Positions 42,917-51,214 of a DNA stretch of 64,000 nt are shown here, piece after piece (the stretch's first letter is position 1; every line of letters starts with the position of its first letter). The notes below the pieces were generated by a model. That model did no database searches, was not told the DNA's origin, and saw only the letters and a list, made by a program, of their open reading frames with translations. Location of the stretch: the NCBI RefSeq assembly GCF_003261575.2, contig NZ_CP036175.1, positions 5,642,001-5,706,000 of the forward strand. Direction: 5' to 3'. The DNA is from Klebsiella huaxiensis. GTDB taxonomy: Bacteria; Pseudomonadota; Gammaproteobacteria; Enterobacterales; Enterobacteriaceae. The position numbers and the translations under genes are program-made.

Positions 42917-43061
42917 GAGCCTATCCCAGTAGGCGTTATTGGCGCAGCCAGTTTGAACACGGCCAGCGCGCAAGAACCGGAGCGTACACGTAGTACGTGA
43001 GGATTCTGAGCACTGCCCAGGTTCAAAATGGCAAGCAAAATAGCCCTAATGGGATTGGCTC
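42917..43061. repeat. 145-bp intergenic inverted-end repeat
   Basis: Starts GAGCCTATCCCAGTAGG right after the phnP stop and ends CCTAATGGGATTGGCTC, the near-perfect inverse of its start (two mismatches). It has the shape of a MITE-like or ERIC-like intergenic element and no coding capacity. Confidence 0.65.
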
Positions 43062-43134
43062 TAAGCGCACTTCATCGTCTCTTCACTTAACATCACTACC
43101 TTCCTTTCAGACTTAACCATCTGAAGGGAATCAT

Positions 43135-43605
43135 ATGACGACAACACGACGAGTTCTTCACCACGGCGGCTGGTTTGCTCTGCTGGGGCCATCATGCGCC
43201 GGTTTGCCGGTTGCGATCATTTCAATCGTCGCTATCGCATTGCAGTATCACGAGTCACCGGGCGTCTTTCTTCGGAATATTGTCTCCATGCTGCCGTTCT
43301 TGCTTATCGTGACATGGTTAATCGGCGCCCTCCCCGCGCTGCTGACGGGTATTGCCGTCGCCTGCCTGCCTACATATATTTACGCGTTCCACTACAGGCG
43401 CACACTCGCGAGTGCGGCAATCGGTCTGGGGATTAGCGTGATGGCGGCGATATTAAGCATGTTGCTTTTTACTGATAGAGATCTTCTGCACTTTATCCTG
43501 AATGAAGAGGTTTTCTGGATTTTTACTGGCTCAGGTCTACTTGCCGGTGTGGTCATGGGGCTGATCATCCCCTGGCTACCACCGCGAGTCGCCCCACGTC
43601 AGTAA
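43135..43605 (+). CDS. Inner-membrane protein of unknown function
   Basis: 156 residues with four membrane segments (residues about 12-35, 47-72, 88-110, 127-150) and few polar loops. AGGGAATC precedes the ATG. No family recognised. It converges on yjdP, overlapping its 3' end by 7 bases. Confidence 0.7.
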   Translation: MTTTRRVLHHGGWFALLGPSCAGLPVAIISIVAIALQYHESPGVFLRNIVSMLPFLLIVTWLIGALPALLTGIAVACLPTYIYAFHYRRTLASAAIGLGISVMAAILSMLLFTDRDLLHFILNEEVFWIFTGSGLLAGVVMGLIIPWLPPRVAPRQ

Positions 43606-43928
43606 TCATCATCCAGCCGACGCTGATCGCTCTCCAGTTGCCGACGATCCAGGTCCAGCTGGCGCTGACGATCGTCAAGCTGACGGCGACGATCCTCAAT
43701 TTGACGCTGCTTGTCGTCATACTGCCGCTGGCGATCGCTGTTTTGCTGACGGCTGTCCTGATAGCGCCCATCATCATAATCATCGTCAGAACGGCTATCG
43801 CTGGGGTGATAAGCATCATTAATGGCCTGCTGAATATTGCCGATGGCGTCGTCAATAATATCAGCGTGAGCCAGCGGGTTGGCTAGCGCCAGGGTGCAGA
43901 AAAGCAAAGCGGTAGAGTAACGTTTCAT
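43599..43928 (-). CDS. yjdP: YjdP, secreted Asp/Arg/Gln-rich protein
   Basis: 109 residues. Signal peptide ending AHA, then DIIDDAIGNIQQAINDAYHP, as in E. coli YjdP. The rest is a charged heptad-like repeat (RQRQYDDKQRQIEDRRRQLD and so on) predicted as a long single helix. Function unknown; periplasmic. It sits next to rpiB as near phnP in E. coli. Confidence 0.92.
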   Translation of the reverse strand: MKRYSTALLFCTLALANPLAHADIIDDAIGNIQQAINDAYHPSDSRSDDDYDDGRYQDSRQQNSDRQRQYDDKQRQIEDRRRQLDDRQRQLDLDRRQLESDQRRLDDDY

Positions 43929-43997
43929 AAAGCCAGTCTCATCGGTGGGCTGGCTCTACGTTAATCAACGGCTATCATCGCGAGTAGCGGAGGAATC

Positions 43998-44447
43998 TCA
44001 AATCCGCTGCTGTTCAATCGCGCCGATAGCATCTACCCTGCCCTGATGACGCCCGCCTTCAAACTCGGCTGCCAGCCAGGCATCGACGATCATTTTCGCC
44101 AGCTCAAGACCAATCACCCGCGAACCAAAAGCCAGGATATTGCTGTTATTATGCTGGCGTGAAAGCTGCGCGGAATAAGGCTCGCTGCACACGACGGCGC
44201 GAATGCCGGGGTGTTTATTAGCAGCGATAGAGATGCCGACGCCGGTACCGCAGATAAGAATTCCGCCGTCCACTTCCCCGGCTGCAACGGCCTGAGCGAC
44301 GGCGCTGGCGTAGCGCGGATAGTCGGTTCGCTCTGTTGACCATGCTCCTTTATCCACGACCTCGATACCGCGCTGGTGCAGGTGCGCCAGAATATCGTCT
44401 TTCAGGATAAACCCAACGTGATCGCAGCCAAATGCAATCCTTTTCAT
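43998..44447 (-). CDS. rpiB: RpiB / allose-6-phosphate isomerase
   Basis: 149 residues. Active-site C66 (ILICGTGVGIS), H99 (SRQHNN), and D9-H10 (FGCDH) as in RpiB/LacAB isomerases. Interconverts ribose 5-P and ribulose 5-P and, in this locus, allose 6-P and allulose 6-P. Divergent from its repressor gene alsR. Confidence 0.95.
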   Translation of the reverse strand: MKRIAFGCDHVGFILKDDILAHLHQRGIEVVDKGAWSTERTDYPRYASAVAQAVAAGEVDGGILICGTGVGISIAANKHPGIRAVVCSEPYSAQLSRQHNNSNILAFGSRVIGLELAKMIVDAWLAAEFEGGRHQGRVDAIGAIEQQRI

Positions 44448-44810
44448 ACATAGCCTCGCCTGTTGTTAACTTTACGAACATAGGTTGTCTTGTGATTTAA
44501 ACGGCAGTTATTGCCGATTTAAACAGCAAAATCACCGTCATCTGTGCCTGTTCTACACGGCGTCATTTCACAAATCAAGTATGAAAAATATTTACGTCGA
44601 ATATTCTCATTTTTACAACGTAACAATAAACAACATAACTAAATGATTTATATGCATTTAAATCATAAATTCATTTTTTAAAGATTCAATAAAACTTCAC
44701 AAAATACAAAACTTTATAAAAATACATTTTTTGTGAAGTTGATTGTATCTTTTCTGTTTTGCCTGTGGTGATATAGTGGCGTCTTCATTTTATGGACAAT
44801 AGAGAAAGCG
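44448..44810. promoter_or_regulatory. rpiB/alsR divergent control region with strong dyads
   Basis: Very AT-rich 363 bases. Perfect 12-bp inverted repeat AACTTCACAAAA (44693-44704) / TTTTGTGAAGTT (44729-44740). Perfect 8-bp dyad ATGATTTA (44643-44650) / TAAATCAT (44659-44666). Direct repeats of GATTTAAACGGCA-like sequence near 44494 and 44515. These are the natural candidates for AlsR (RpiR) operators controlling rpiB and alsR. Confidence 0.65.
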
Positions 44811-45698
44811 ATGAGTCAGTCAGAATCCAGTTCGCTCCCCAACGGTATCGGCCTCGCCCCCTGGCTTCGCATGAAGCAGGAAGGTATGACCGAGAACGAA
44901 AGCCGAATCGTCGAATGGTTGCTTAAGCCCGGCAATCTGAGCGATGCGCCGGCTATAAAGGATGTCGCGGAAGCGCTGTCGGTATCCGAAGCCATGATCG
45001 TGAAGGTTTCTAAACTGCTGGGCTTTAGCGGTTTTCGTAATCTGCGCAGCGCGCTTGAGGCCTACTTTTCGCAGTCTGAACAGGTTCTTCCTGCCGAGCT
45101 TTCCTTTGATGAAGCGCCGCAGGATGTGGTGAACAAAGTGTTTAACATCACCCTGCGCACCATTATGGAAGGCCAGTCGATCGTCAACGTTGATGAGATT
45201 CATCGCGCGGCGCGCTTCTTTGCCCAGGCCAATCAGCGCGACCTGTACGGCGCGGGCGGCTCTAACGCCATCTGTGCCGACGTGCAGCACAAATTTTTAC
45301 GCATCGGCGTGCGCTGCCAGACTTATCCGGACGCACATATCATGATGATGTCCGCGTCGCTGCTGAAAGAAGGCGACGTGGTGCTGGTGGTTTCCCACTC
45401 CGGACGCACCAGCGATATTAAATCGGCGGTGGAACTGGCTAAAAAGAATGGGGCCAAAATTATCTGCATCACCCACAGCTATCATTCACCGATTGCCAAA
45501 CTAGCTGATTTTATTATTTGTTCGCCAGCACCAGAGACGCCTTTATTGGGACGAAACGCCTCAGCGCGTATATTACAACTGACATTATTAGATGCGTTCT
45601 TTGTTTCAGTCGCACAACTAGATATTGATCAAGCGAATTTAAATATGCAAAAAACCGGCGCGATTGTTAATTTCTTTTCACCCGGCGCACTGAAGTAA
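44811..45698 (+). CDS. alsR: AlsR (RpiR), repressor of rpiB and als genes
   Basis: 295 residues. RpiR-type HTH (DVAEALSVSEAMIVKVSKLL then GFSGFRNLRSALEAYF) and SIS sugar-phosphate domain (DLYGAGGSNAICADVQHKF, VVSHSGRTSDIKSAVELAKK). Senses allose or its phosphate. A codon for Met at 44811 follows a GAGAAAGCG ribosome site. Confidence 0.94.
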   Translation: MSQSESSSLPNGIGLAPWLRMKQEGMTENESRIVEWLLKPGNLSDAPAIKDVAEALSVSEAMIVKVSKLLGFSGFRNLRSALEAYFSQSEQVLPAELSFDEAPQDVVNKVFNITLRTIMEGQSIVNVDEIHRAARFFAQANQRDLYGAGGSNAICADVQHKFLRIGVRCQTYPDAHIMMMSASLLKEGDVVLVVSHSGRTSDIKSAVELAKKNGAKIICITHSYHSPIAKLADFIICSPAPETPLLGRNASARILQLTLLDAFFVSVAQLDIDQANLNMQKTGAIVNFFSPGALK

Positions 45699-45699
45699 A

Positions 45700-45826
<127 letters not shown>

Positions 45827-45832
45827 AAAATC

Positions 45833-45852
45833 GATCCCACCTTTGTGGGATC
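45833..45852 (+). promoter_or_regulatory. Short hairpin in the alsB leader
   Basis: GATCCCAC and GTGGGATC (perfect 8 bp) around CTTT, 34 bases before alsB; no T-tail. Confidence 0.4.
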
Positions 45853-45885
45853 AATAAAACTGTATCTTACACCGAGAGTATTGAT

Positions 45886-46821
45886 ATGAATAAATATCTG
45901 AAAATTTTCAGCGGTACGCTCATGGGCGTAATGTTAACCACCAGCGCTTTTGCCGCCGCTGATTACGCTGTCGTATTAAAAACATTATCTAACCCATTCT
46001 GGGTTGATATGAAAAAAGGCATTGAAGATGAAGCCAAAACGTTGGGCGTCAGCGTCGATATTTTTGCCTCCCCTTCGGAAGGCGATTTCCAGTCGCAGCT
46101 GCAGTTGTTTGAAGACCTGAGCAACAAAAACTACAAAGGTATCGCCTTTGCGCCACTCTCCTCCGTAAATCTGGTGATGCCGGTGGCTAAAGCCTGGAAA
46201 AAGGGCATCTATCTGGTCAACCTCGATGAAAAAATCGATATGGATAACCTGAAGAAAGCCGGCGGCAACGTGGAAGGTTTTGTCACTACCGACAACGTGG
46301 CGGTAGGGGCAAAAGGCGCTGACTTTATCATCGACAAACTGGGCGCTGAAGGCGGCGAAGTCGCTATTATCGAAGGCAAAGCTGGTAACGCGTCCGGTGA
46401 AGCTCGCCGTAACGGCGCCACCGAAGCCTTCAAAAAAGCCAGCCAGATCAAGCTGGTTGCCAGCCAGCCCGCCGACTGGGACCGTATTAAAGCACTGGAT
46501 GTTGCCACTAACGTGTTGCAGCGTAACCCGAACGTCAAAGCGATTTACTGCGCCAACGACACCATGGCAATGGGCGTCTCGCAAGCCGTCGCTAACGCGG
46601 GCAAAACGGGCAAAATTCTGGTCGTCGGCACCGATGGCATTCCGGAAGCGCGCAAGATGGTCGAAGCCGGGCAGATGACGGCTACCATCGCGCAAAACCC
46701 GGCGGATATTGGTGCAACCGGTCTGAAGCTAATGGTTGATGCAGAGAAGAGCGGCAAAGTAATCGCGCTGGATAAAGCCCCGCAATTTAAGCTGGTGGAT
46801 TCCATTCTGGTGACGAAATAA
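45886..46821 (+). CDS. alsB: AlsB, periplasmic D-allose-binding protein
   Basis: 311 residues from the ATG at 45886; the longer frame upstream reads through the ERIC element. Signal peptide MNKYLKIFSGTLMGVMLTTS..AFA. Periplasmic binding protein fold like RbsB: DYAVVLKTLSNPFWVDMKKG, then NVAVGAKGADFIIDKLG, PNVKAIYCANDTMAMGV, VVGTDGIPEARKMVEAG. Captures D-allose for AlsA/AlsC. Confidence 0.95.
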   Translation: MNKYLKIFSGTLMGVMLTTSAFAAADYAVVLKTLSNPFWVDMKKGIEDEAKTLGVSVDIFASPSEGDFQSQLQLFEDLSNKNYKGIAFAPLSSVNLVMPVAKAWKKGIYLVNLDEKIDMDNLKKAGGNVEGFVTTDNVAVGAKGADFIIDKLGAEGGEVAIIEGKAGNASGEARRNGATEAFKKASQIKLVASQPADWDRIKALDVATNVLQRNPNVKAIYCANDTMAMGVSQAVANAGKTGKILVVGTDGIPEARKMVEAGQMTATIAQNPADIGATGLKLMVDAEKSGKVIALDKAPQFKLVDSILVTK

Positions 46822-46843
46822 CACAGGCCTTGTCCGGTCTGTT

Positions 46844-46879
46844 GCCCTCACCCCGGCCCTCTCCCACAGGGAGAGGGTG
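46844..46879 (+). repeat. CCCTCACCC..CCTCTCCC palindromic repeat between alsB and alsA
   Basis: GGCCCTCTCCC and GGGAGAGGG around ACA. A stem-loop at this point in a binding-protein operon may protect the alsB message and lower alsA. Confidence 0.6.
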
Positions 46880-46897
46880 AAAATATAAGGAATCTCT

Positions 46898-48430
46898 ATG
46901 CTCACGCCATATATTTCAATGGCGGGGATCGGCAAATCCTTTGGTCCGGTTCACGCATTAAAATCGGTTGATTTAACTGTTTACCCTCACGAAATACATG
47001 CGTTATTAGGGGAAAATGGTGCCGGTAAATCAACGCTGATGAAAGTTCTGTCGGGAATACATGAACCGACCAAAGGCACCATTACCATTAATAACGTCAA
47101 CTACGACAAGCTGGACCATAAATTAGCAGCCCAGCTCGGCATCGGTATTATTTATCAAGAACTCAGCGTTATTGATGAATTAACGGTGCTGGAAAATTTA
47201 TATATTGGCCGTCACCTGACGAAAAAAGTCTGCGGCGTCAAGGTTATCGACTGGCGAGAAATGCGCGTGCGGGCGGCAATGATGCTGCTGCGCGTTGGAT
47301 TAAAAGTCAGCCTGGACGAGAAAGTGGCGAATCTGTCCATCAGCCACAAGCAGATGCTGGAAATCGCCAAGACGCTGATGCTCGACGCCAAAGTGCTGAT
47401 CATGGATGAACCCACCTCCTCGCTGACCAATAAAGAGGTGGACTATCTGTTCCTGATCATGAACCAGCTGCGCAAAGAGGGCACCGCCATCGTCTATATC
47501 TCGCACAAGCTGGCGGAAATTCGTCGCATCTGCGATCGCTATACGGTGATGAAAGACGGCAGCAGCGTGTGCAGCGGGATGGTCAGCGAAGTGAATAACG
47601 ATGACATCGTGCGCCTGATGGTCGGACGCGAGCTACAGAACCGCTTCAACGCCATGAAAGAGAGTACCGGCAACATCGTGCGCGAAACGGTCTTCGAAGT
47701 GAAAAACGTCACCAGCCACGACAAGAAAAAAGTTCGCGATATCTCCTTTAGCGTCAATCGCGGTGAAATTCTTGGCTTTGCCGGACTGGTGGGCTCCGGG
47801 CGCACTGAATTAATGAACTGCCTGTTTGGTGTCGATAAGCGCGCAGGCGGCAAAATCTACCTTAATGGCAAAGAGATCTCCCCTCGCACGCCGCTTGACG
47901 CTTTAAAGAAAGGCATGGGCTACATCACCGAAAGCCGCCGGGAAAACGGCTTTTTCCCCAATTTTTCCATCGCCCAGAACATGGCGGTTAGCCAGAGCCT
48001 GAAGCGCGGTGGTTATAAAGGTGCAATGGGACTATTTCACGAAAGCAGTGAACACAAAACGGCCGAAGAGCAGCGCCAACTGCTGGGGCTGAAGTGTCAT
48101 TCCGTCGATCAGAACATTGGCGAGCTTTCCGGCGGAAACCAGCAAAAAGTGCTGATATCCAAATGGTTATGCTGCAACCCCGAAGTGATTATTTTCGACG
48201 AGCCAACGCGCGGTATCGACGTCGGCGCAAAAGCCGAAATTTATAAAGTGATGCGCCAGCTGGCCGATGACGGAAAAGTCATCCTGATGGTGTCGTCCGA
48301 ACTTCCTGAAATTATCGCCGTCTGCGACCGCATTGCCGTGTTCTGCGAAGGGCGACTGACGCAAATCCTGACCAATCGCGACGATCTGAGCGAAGAGGAG
48401 ATTATGGCATGGGCACTACCACAAGAGTGA
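46898..48430 (+). CDS. alsA: AlsA, D-allose ABC importer ATPase
   Basis: 510 residues, two fused ATPase halves. First: Walker A GENGAGKST, NLSISHKQM, Walker B VLIMDEP. Second: GLVGSGRTEL, ELSGGNQQK, VIIFDEPTRGIDVG. As in RbsA, the second site looks degenerate at Walker A. Drives D-allose import with AlsC. AAGGAATCTCT precedes the ATG. Overlaps alsC by 22 bases. Confidence 0.95.
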   Translation: MLTPYISMAGIGKSFGPVHALKSVDLTVYPHEIHALLGENGAGKSTLMKVLSGIHEPTKGTITINNVNYDKLDHKLAAQLGIGIIYQELSVIDELTVLENLYIGRHLTKKVCGVKVIDWREMRVRAAMMLLRVGLKVSLDEKVANLSISHKQMLEIAKTLMLDAKVLIMDEPTSSLTNKEVDYLFLIMNQLRKEGTAIVYISHKLAEIRRICDRYTVMKDGSSVCSGMVSEVNNDDIVRLMVGRELQNRFNAMKESTGNIVRETVFEVKNVTSHDKKKVRDISFSVNRGEILGFAGLVGSGRTELMNCLFGVDKRAGGKIYLNGKEISPRTPLDALKKGMGYITESRRENGFFPNFSIAQNMAVSQSLKRGGYKGAMGLFHESSEHKTAEEQRQLLGLKCHSVDQNIGELSGGNQQKVLISKWLCCNPEVIIFDEPTRGIDVGAKAEIYKVMRQLADDGKVILMVSSELPEIIAVCDRIAVFCEGRLTQILTNRDDLSEEEIMAWALPQE

Positions 48431-49389
48431 AAAGCGACATGGACGAGAAAAAACCGTTTAACTTCGCGCTGTTCTGGGATAAATACGGCACCTTTTTTAT
48501 CCTCGCAATTATCGTCGCGATATTTGGCACCCTGTCGTCGGAGTATTTCCTGACGACCAACAACATTACGCAGATCTTCGTGCAGAGTTCGGTGACCGTG
48601 CTGATCGGCATGGGCGAATTCTTCGCGATCCTCGTCGCCGGGATCGACCTGTCGGTCGGAGCAATCCTCGCGCTCTCCGGGATGGTCACCGCCAAGCTGA
48701 TGCTGGCGGGCGTCGATCCGTTCCTTGCGGCGCTGATTGGCGGCGTGTTGGTCGGCGGTGCGCTGGGGGCGATTAACGGTTGCCTGGTCAACTGGACCGG
48801 CCTGCATCCGTTTATTATCACCCTTGGCACCAACGCTATTTTCCGCGGCATTACGCTGGTGATTTCCGATGCCAACTCGGTGTACGGCTTCTCATTTGGC
48901 TTCGTTAACTTCTTTGCTGCCACGCCGTTGGGCATTCCAGTACCGGTCATTTTCTCGCTGATTGTGGCGGTTTTGCTGTGGTTTTTGACCACTCGCACCC
49001 GGCTGGGGCGCAATATCTATGCGCTGGGCGGCAACAAAAACTCCGCGTTTTACTCCGGTATCGACGTCAAATTCCACATGCTGCTGGTGTTTATTATCTC
49101 CGGCGTTTGCGCTGGCCTTGCGGGCGTGGTTTCTACGGCACGTCTCGGCGCGGCGGAACCGCTGGCAGGCATGGGCTTTGAAACGTACGCCATCGCCAGC
49201 GCCATTATCGGCGGCACCAGCTTCTTCGGTGGCAAGGGACGCATCTTCTCAGTGGTCATTGGCGGCTTAATCATCGGCACCATCAACAACGGACTGAATA
49301 TTCTGCAAGTACAAACCTACTACCAACTGGTGGTGATGGGCGGATTAATCATCGCGGCTGTCGCTCTCGACCGTCTTATCAGTAAGTAA
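48409..49389 (+). CDS. alsC: AlsC, D-allose ABC importer permease
   Basis: 326 residues, eight to ten membrane segments of the RbsC type; motifs GIDLSVGAILALSGMVTAKL and IGGTSFFGGKGRIFSVVIGG. GAGGAG lies ahead of the ATG inside the end of alsA. E. coli AlsC has the same length. Confidence 0.95.
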   Translation: MGTTTRVKSDMDEKKPFNFALFWDKYGTFFILAIIVAIFGTLSSEYFLTTNNITQIFVQSSVTVLIGMGEFFAILVAGIDLSVGAILALSGMVTAKLMLAGVDPFLAALIGGVLVGGALGAINGCLVNWTGLHPFIITLGTNAIFRGITLVISDANSVYGFSFGFVNFFAATPLGIPVPVIFSLIVAVLLWFLTTRTRLGRNIYALGGNKNSAFYSGIDVKFHMLLVFIISGVCAGLAGVVSTARLGAAEPLAGMGFETYAIASAIIGGTSFFGGKGRIFSVVIGGLIIGTINNGLNILQVQTYYQLVVMGGLIIAAVALDRLISK

Positions 49390-49399
49390 GGAATTTATA

Positions 49400-50095
49400 A
49401 TGAAAATTGCTCCCTCTTTAATGTGTATGGATCTGCTGAAATTCAAAGAACAGATCGAGTTTATCGACCAGCACGCAGACTATTTTCACATCGACATTAT
49501 GGACGGCCATTTTGTACCGAACCTGACGCTGTCGCCGTTTTTCGTCAGCCAGGTGAAGCGGCTGGCCAGCAAACCGCTGGACTGCCACCTGATGGTCACC
49601 CGCCCGCAGGATTACATCAGCCAGCTGGCGCAGGCGGGCGCGGACTTTATCACCCTGCACCCGGAGACCATTAACGGCCAGGCCTTCCGCCTGATTGAGG
49701 AAATCCGCCGCCTCGGCATGAAAGTAGGGCTGATCCTCAACCCGGAAACTCCGGTTGAGACTATGAAGTACTACATTCATAAAGCCGACAAAATCACGGT
49801 GATGACTGTCGATCCAGGCTTCGCCGGACAGCCGTTTATCCCGGAGATGCTGGAGAAAATCGCTGAGTTGAAAGCCTGGCGCGAGCGCGAAGGACTGAGC
49901 TACGAAATCGAAATCGACGGCTCCTGCAACAAAGCCACCTACAAAAAACTGATGGCGGCGGGCGCAGATGTCTTTATCGTCGGCACGTCCGGCCTCTTTA
50001 ACCATGGTGACAACATCCATGACGCGTGGCAGGTGATGGCGGAGCAGATCCTGGCGGCGAAAAACGAGGTACAGCCTCATGCAAAAACAGCGTAA
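49400..50095 (+). CDS. alsE: AlsE, D-allulose-6-phosphate 3-epimerase
   Basis: 231 residues, ribulose-phosphate-epimerase barrel. APSLMCMDLLKFKEQIEFID, HIDIMDGHFVPNLTLSP, CHLMVTRP, VDPGFAGQPFIPEML and EIDGSCN carry the metal and catalytic Asp/His residues. Converts allulose 6-P to fructose 6-P. AAGGAATTTATA ahead. Overlaps alsK by 17 bases. Confidence 0.95.
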   Translation: MKIAPSLMCMDLLKFKEQIEFIDQHADYFHIDIMDGHFVPNLTLSPFFVSQVKRLASKPLDCHLMVTRPQDYISQLAQAGADFITLHPETINGQAFRLIEEIRRLGMKVGLILNPETPVETMKYYIHKADKITVMTVDPGFAGQPFIPEMLEKIAELKAWREREGLSYEIEIDGSCNKATYKKLMAAGADVFIVGTSGLFNHGDNIHDAWQVMAEQILAAKNEVQPHAKTA

Positions 50096-50990
50096 CGTCG
50101 TCGCGGGCGTGGATATGGGGGCGACCCATATCCGTTTTTGTCTGCAAACGGCGCAGGGCGAAGCGCTGCACTGTGAAAAGCTGCGCACTGCGGACGTTAT
50201 CGCCGCCGATGGCCTGGTCAGCGGTATTCAAAGCCTGCTACAGCGGCAGCTTGCCAACCACTCTGCCCACTGTTGTGGGCTGGTGATGGGCTTTCCGGCG
50301 CTGGTGGCAAAAGACAAACGCACGATTATCTCTACCCCCAATCTGCCTCTGACCGCCGACGATCTGTATAACCTGGTCGACCGGCTGGAAGCAGCATTAG
50401 GCTGCCCGGTGGAGTTTTCCCGCGACGTTAATTTGCAGCTCTCGTTTGATGTCCAGGAAAATGGTCTGCAAGAGCAGGAGGTGCTGGCGGCTTATCTCGG
50501 TACCGGAATGGGCTTCGCTATCTGGCTGAACGGCGCGCCGTGGACCGGGGCGCACGGCGTTGCGGGCGAGCTGGGGCATATTCCACAGGGCGATGACGCC
50601 CTCACCTGCGCCTGCGGTAATCCCGGCTGTCTGGAAACTGTCTGCTCCGGCATAGCGCTAAAACGTTGGTACGAGCAGGAGCCGAGGGCTTATGAACTTG
50701 GCGAGCTGTTTATTCACGCCGTACAAGAACCGTTTGTCCAGACGTTGCTGAACCATGCCGCTCGCGCCATCGCCACCAGCATCAACCTGTTCGACCCTGA
50801 CGCAGTGATCCTTGGCGGCGGCGTGATGGATATGCCCGCCTTTCCGCGCGACGCGCTAATCGAAATGGTCAAAACCTACGTTCGTCGCCCTCTGCCGTAT
50901 CAGGCGCTGCGCTTTGTTGCAGCTTCCTCATCGGCGTTCAACGGAGCGCAGGGCGCGGCGGCACTGGCCCGCAGCTATTATTTAGCATAA
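50079..50990 (+). CDS. alsK: AlsK, D-allose kinase (ROK family)
   Basis: 303 residues. N-terminal phosphate loop GVDMGATHIRF; ROK signature with zinc ligands GHIPQGDDALTCACGNPGCL and E.VCSG. Phosphorylates D-allose at C6. Last gene of the als operon. Confidence 0.94.
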   Translation: MQKQRNVVAGVDMGATHIRFCLQTAQGEALHCEKLRTADVIAADGLVSGIQSLLQRQLANHSAHCCGLVMGFPALVAKDKRTIISTPNLPLTADDLYNLVDRLEAALGCPVEFSRDVNLQLSFDVQENGLQEQEVLAAYLGTGMGFAIWLNGAPWTGAHGVAGELGHIPQGDDALTCACGNPGCLETVCSGIALKRWYEQEPRAYELGELFIHAVQEPFVQTLLNHAARAIATSINLFDPDAVILGGGVMDMPAFPRDALIEMVKTYVRRPLPYQALRFVAASSSAFNGAQGAAALARSYYLA

Positions 50991-51145
50991 ATTTTTCCGG
51001 GTTGTGGCCTGAACGCCTTACCCGGATTTCCCTTCCCCGTCACATCCCTTCGCTTCGACACGTCAAAACTGACGATAGCCTGTTTTTCGTCAGCATTTCG
51101 CCCAAAAAAACGACGTATCATCAGTCGATACCCACAATGAAAACA

Positions 51146-51160
51146 TGGCATAGAAGATGC
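51146..51160 (+). promoter_or_regulatory. Sigma-54 (-24/-12) promoter of fdhF
   Basis: TGGCATAGAAGATGC: GG and GC separated by exactly 10 bases, 55 bases before the start codon. AT-rich sequence with TTTTTCGTCAGCATTTCG at 51081-51105 is where FhlA activator sites lie in E. coli. Confidence 0.85.
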
Positions 51161-51214
51161 ATAGTGACGGCGCGATAGCGCGTATGCGCCAATTGATTAA
51201 CTGGAGCAAGACCG

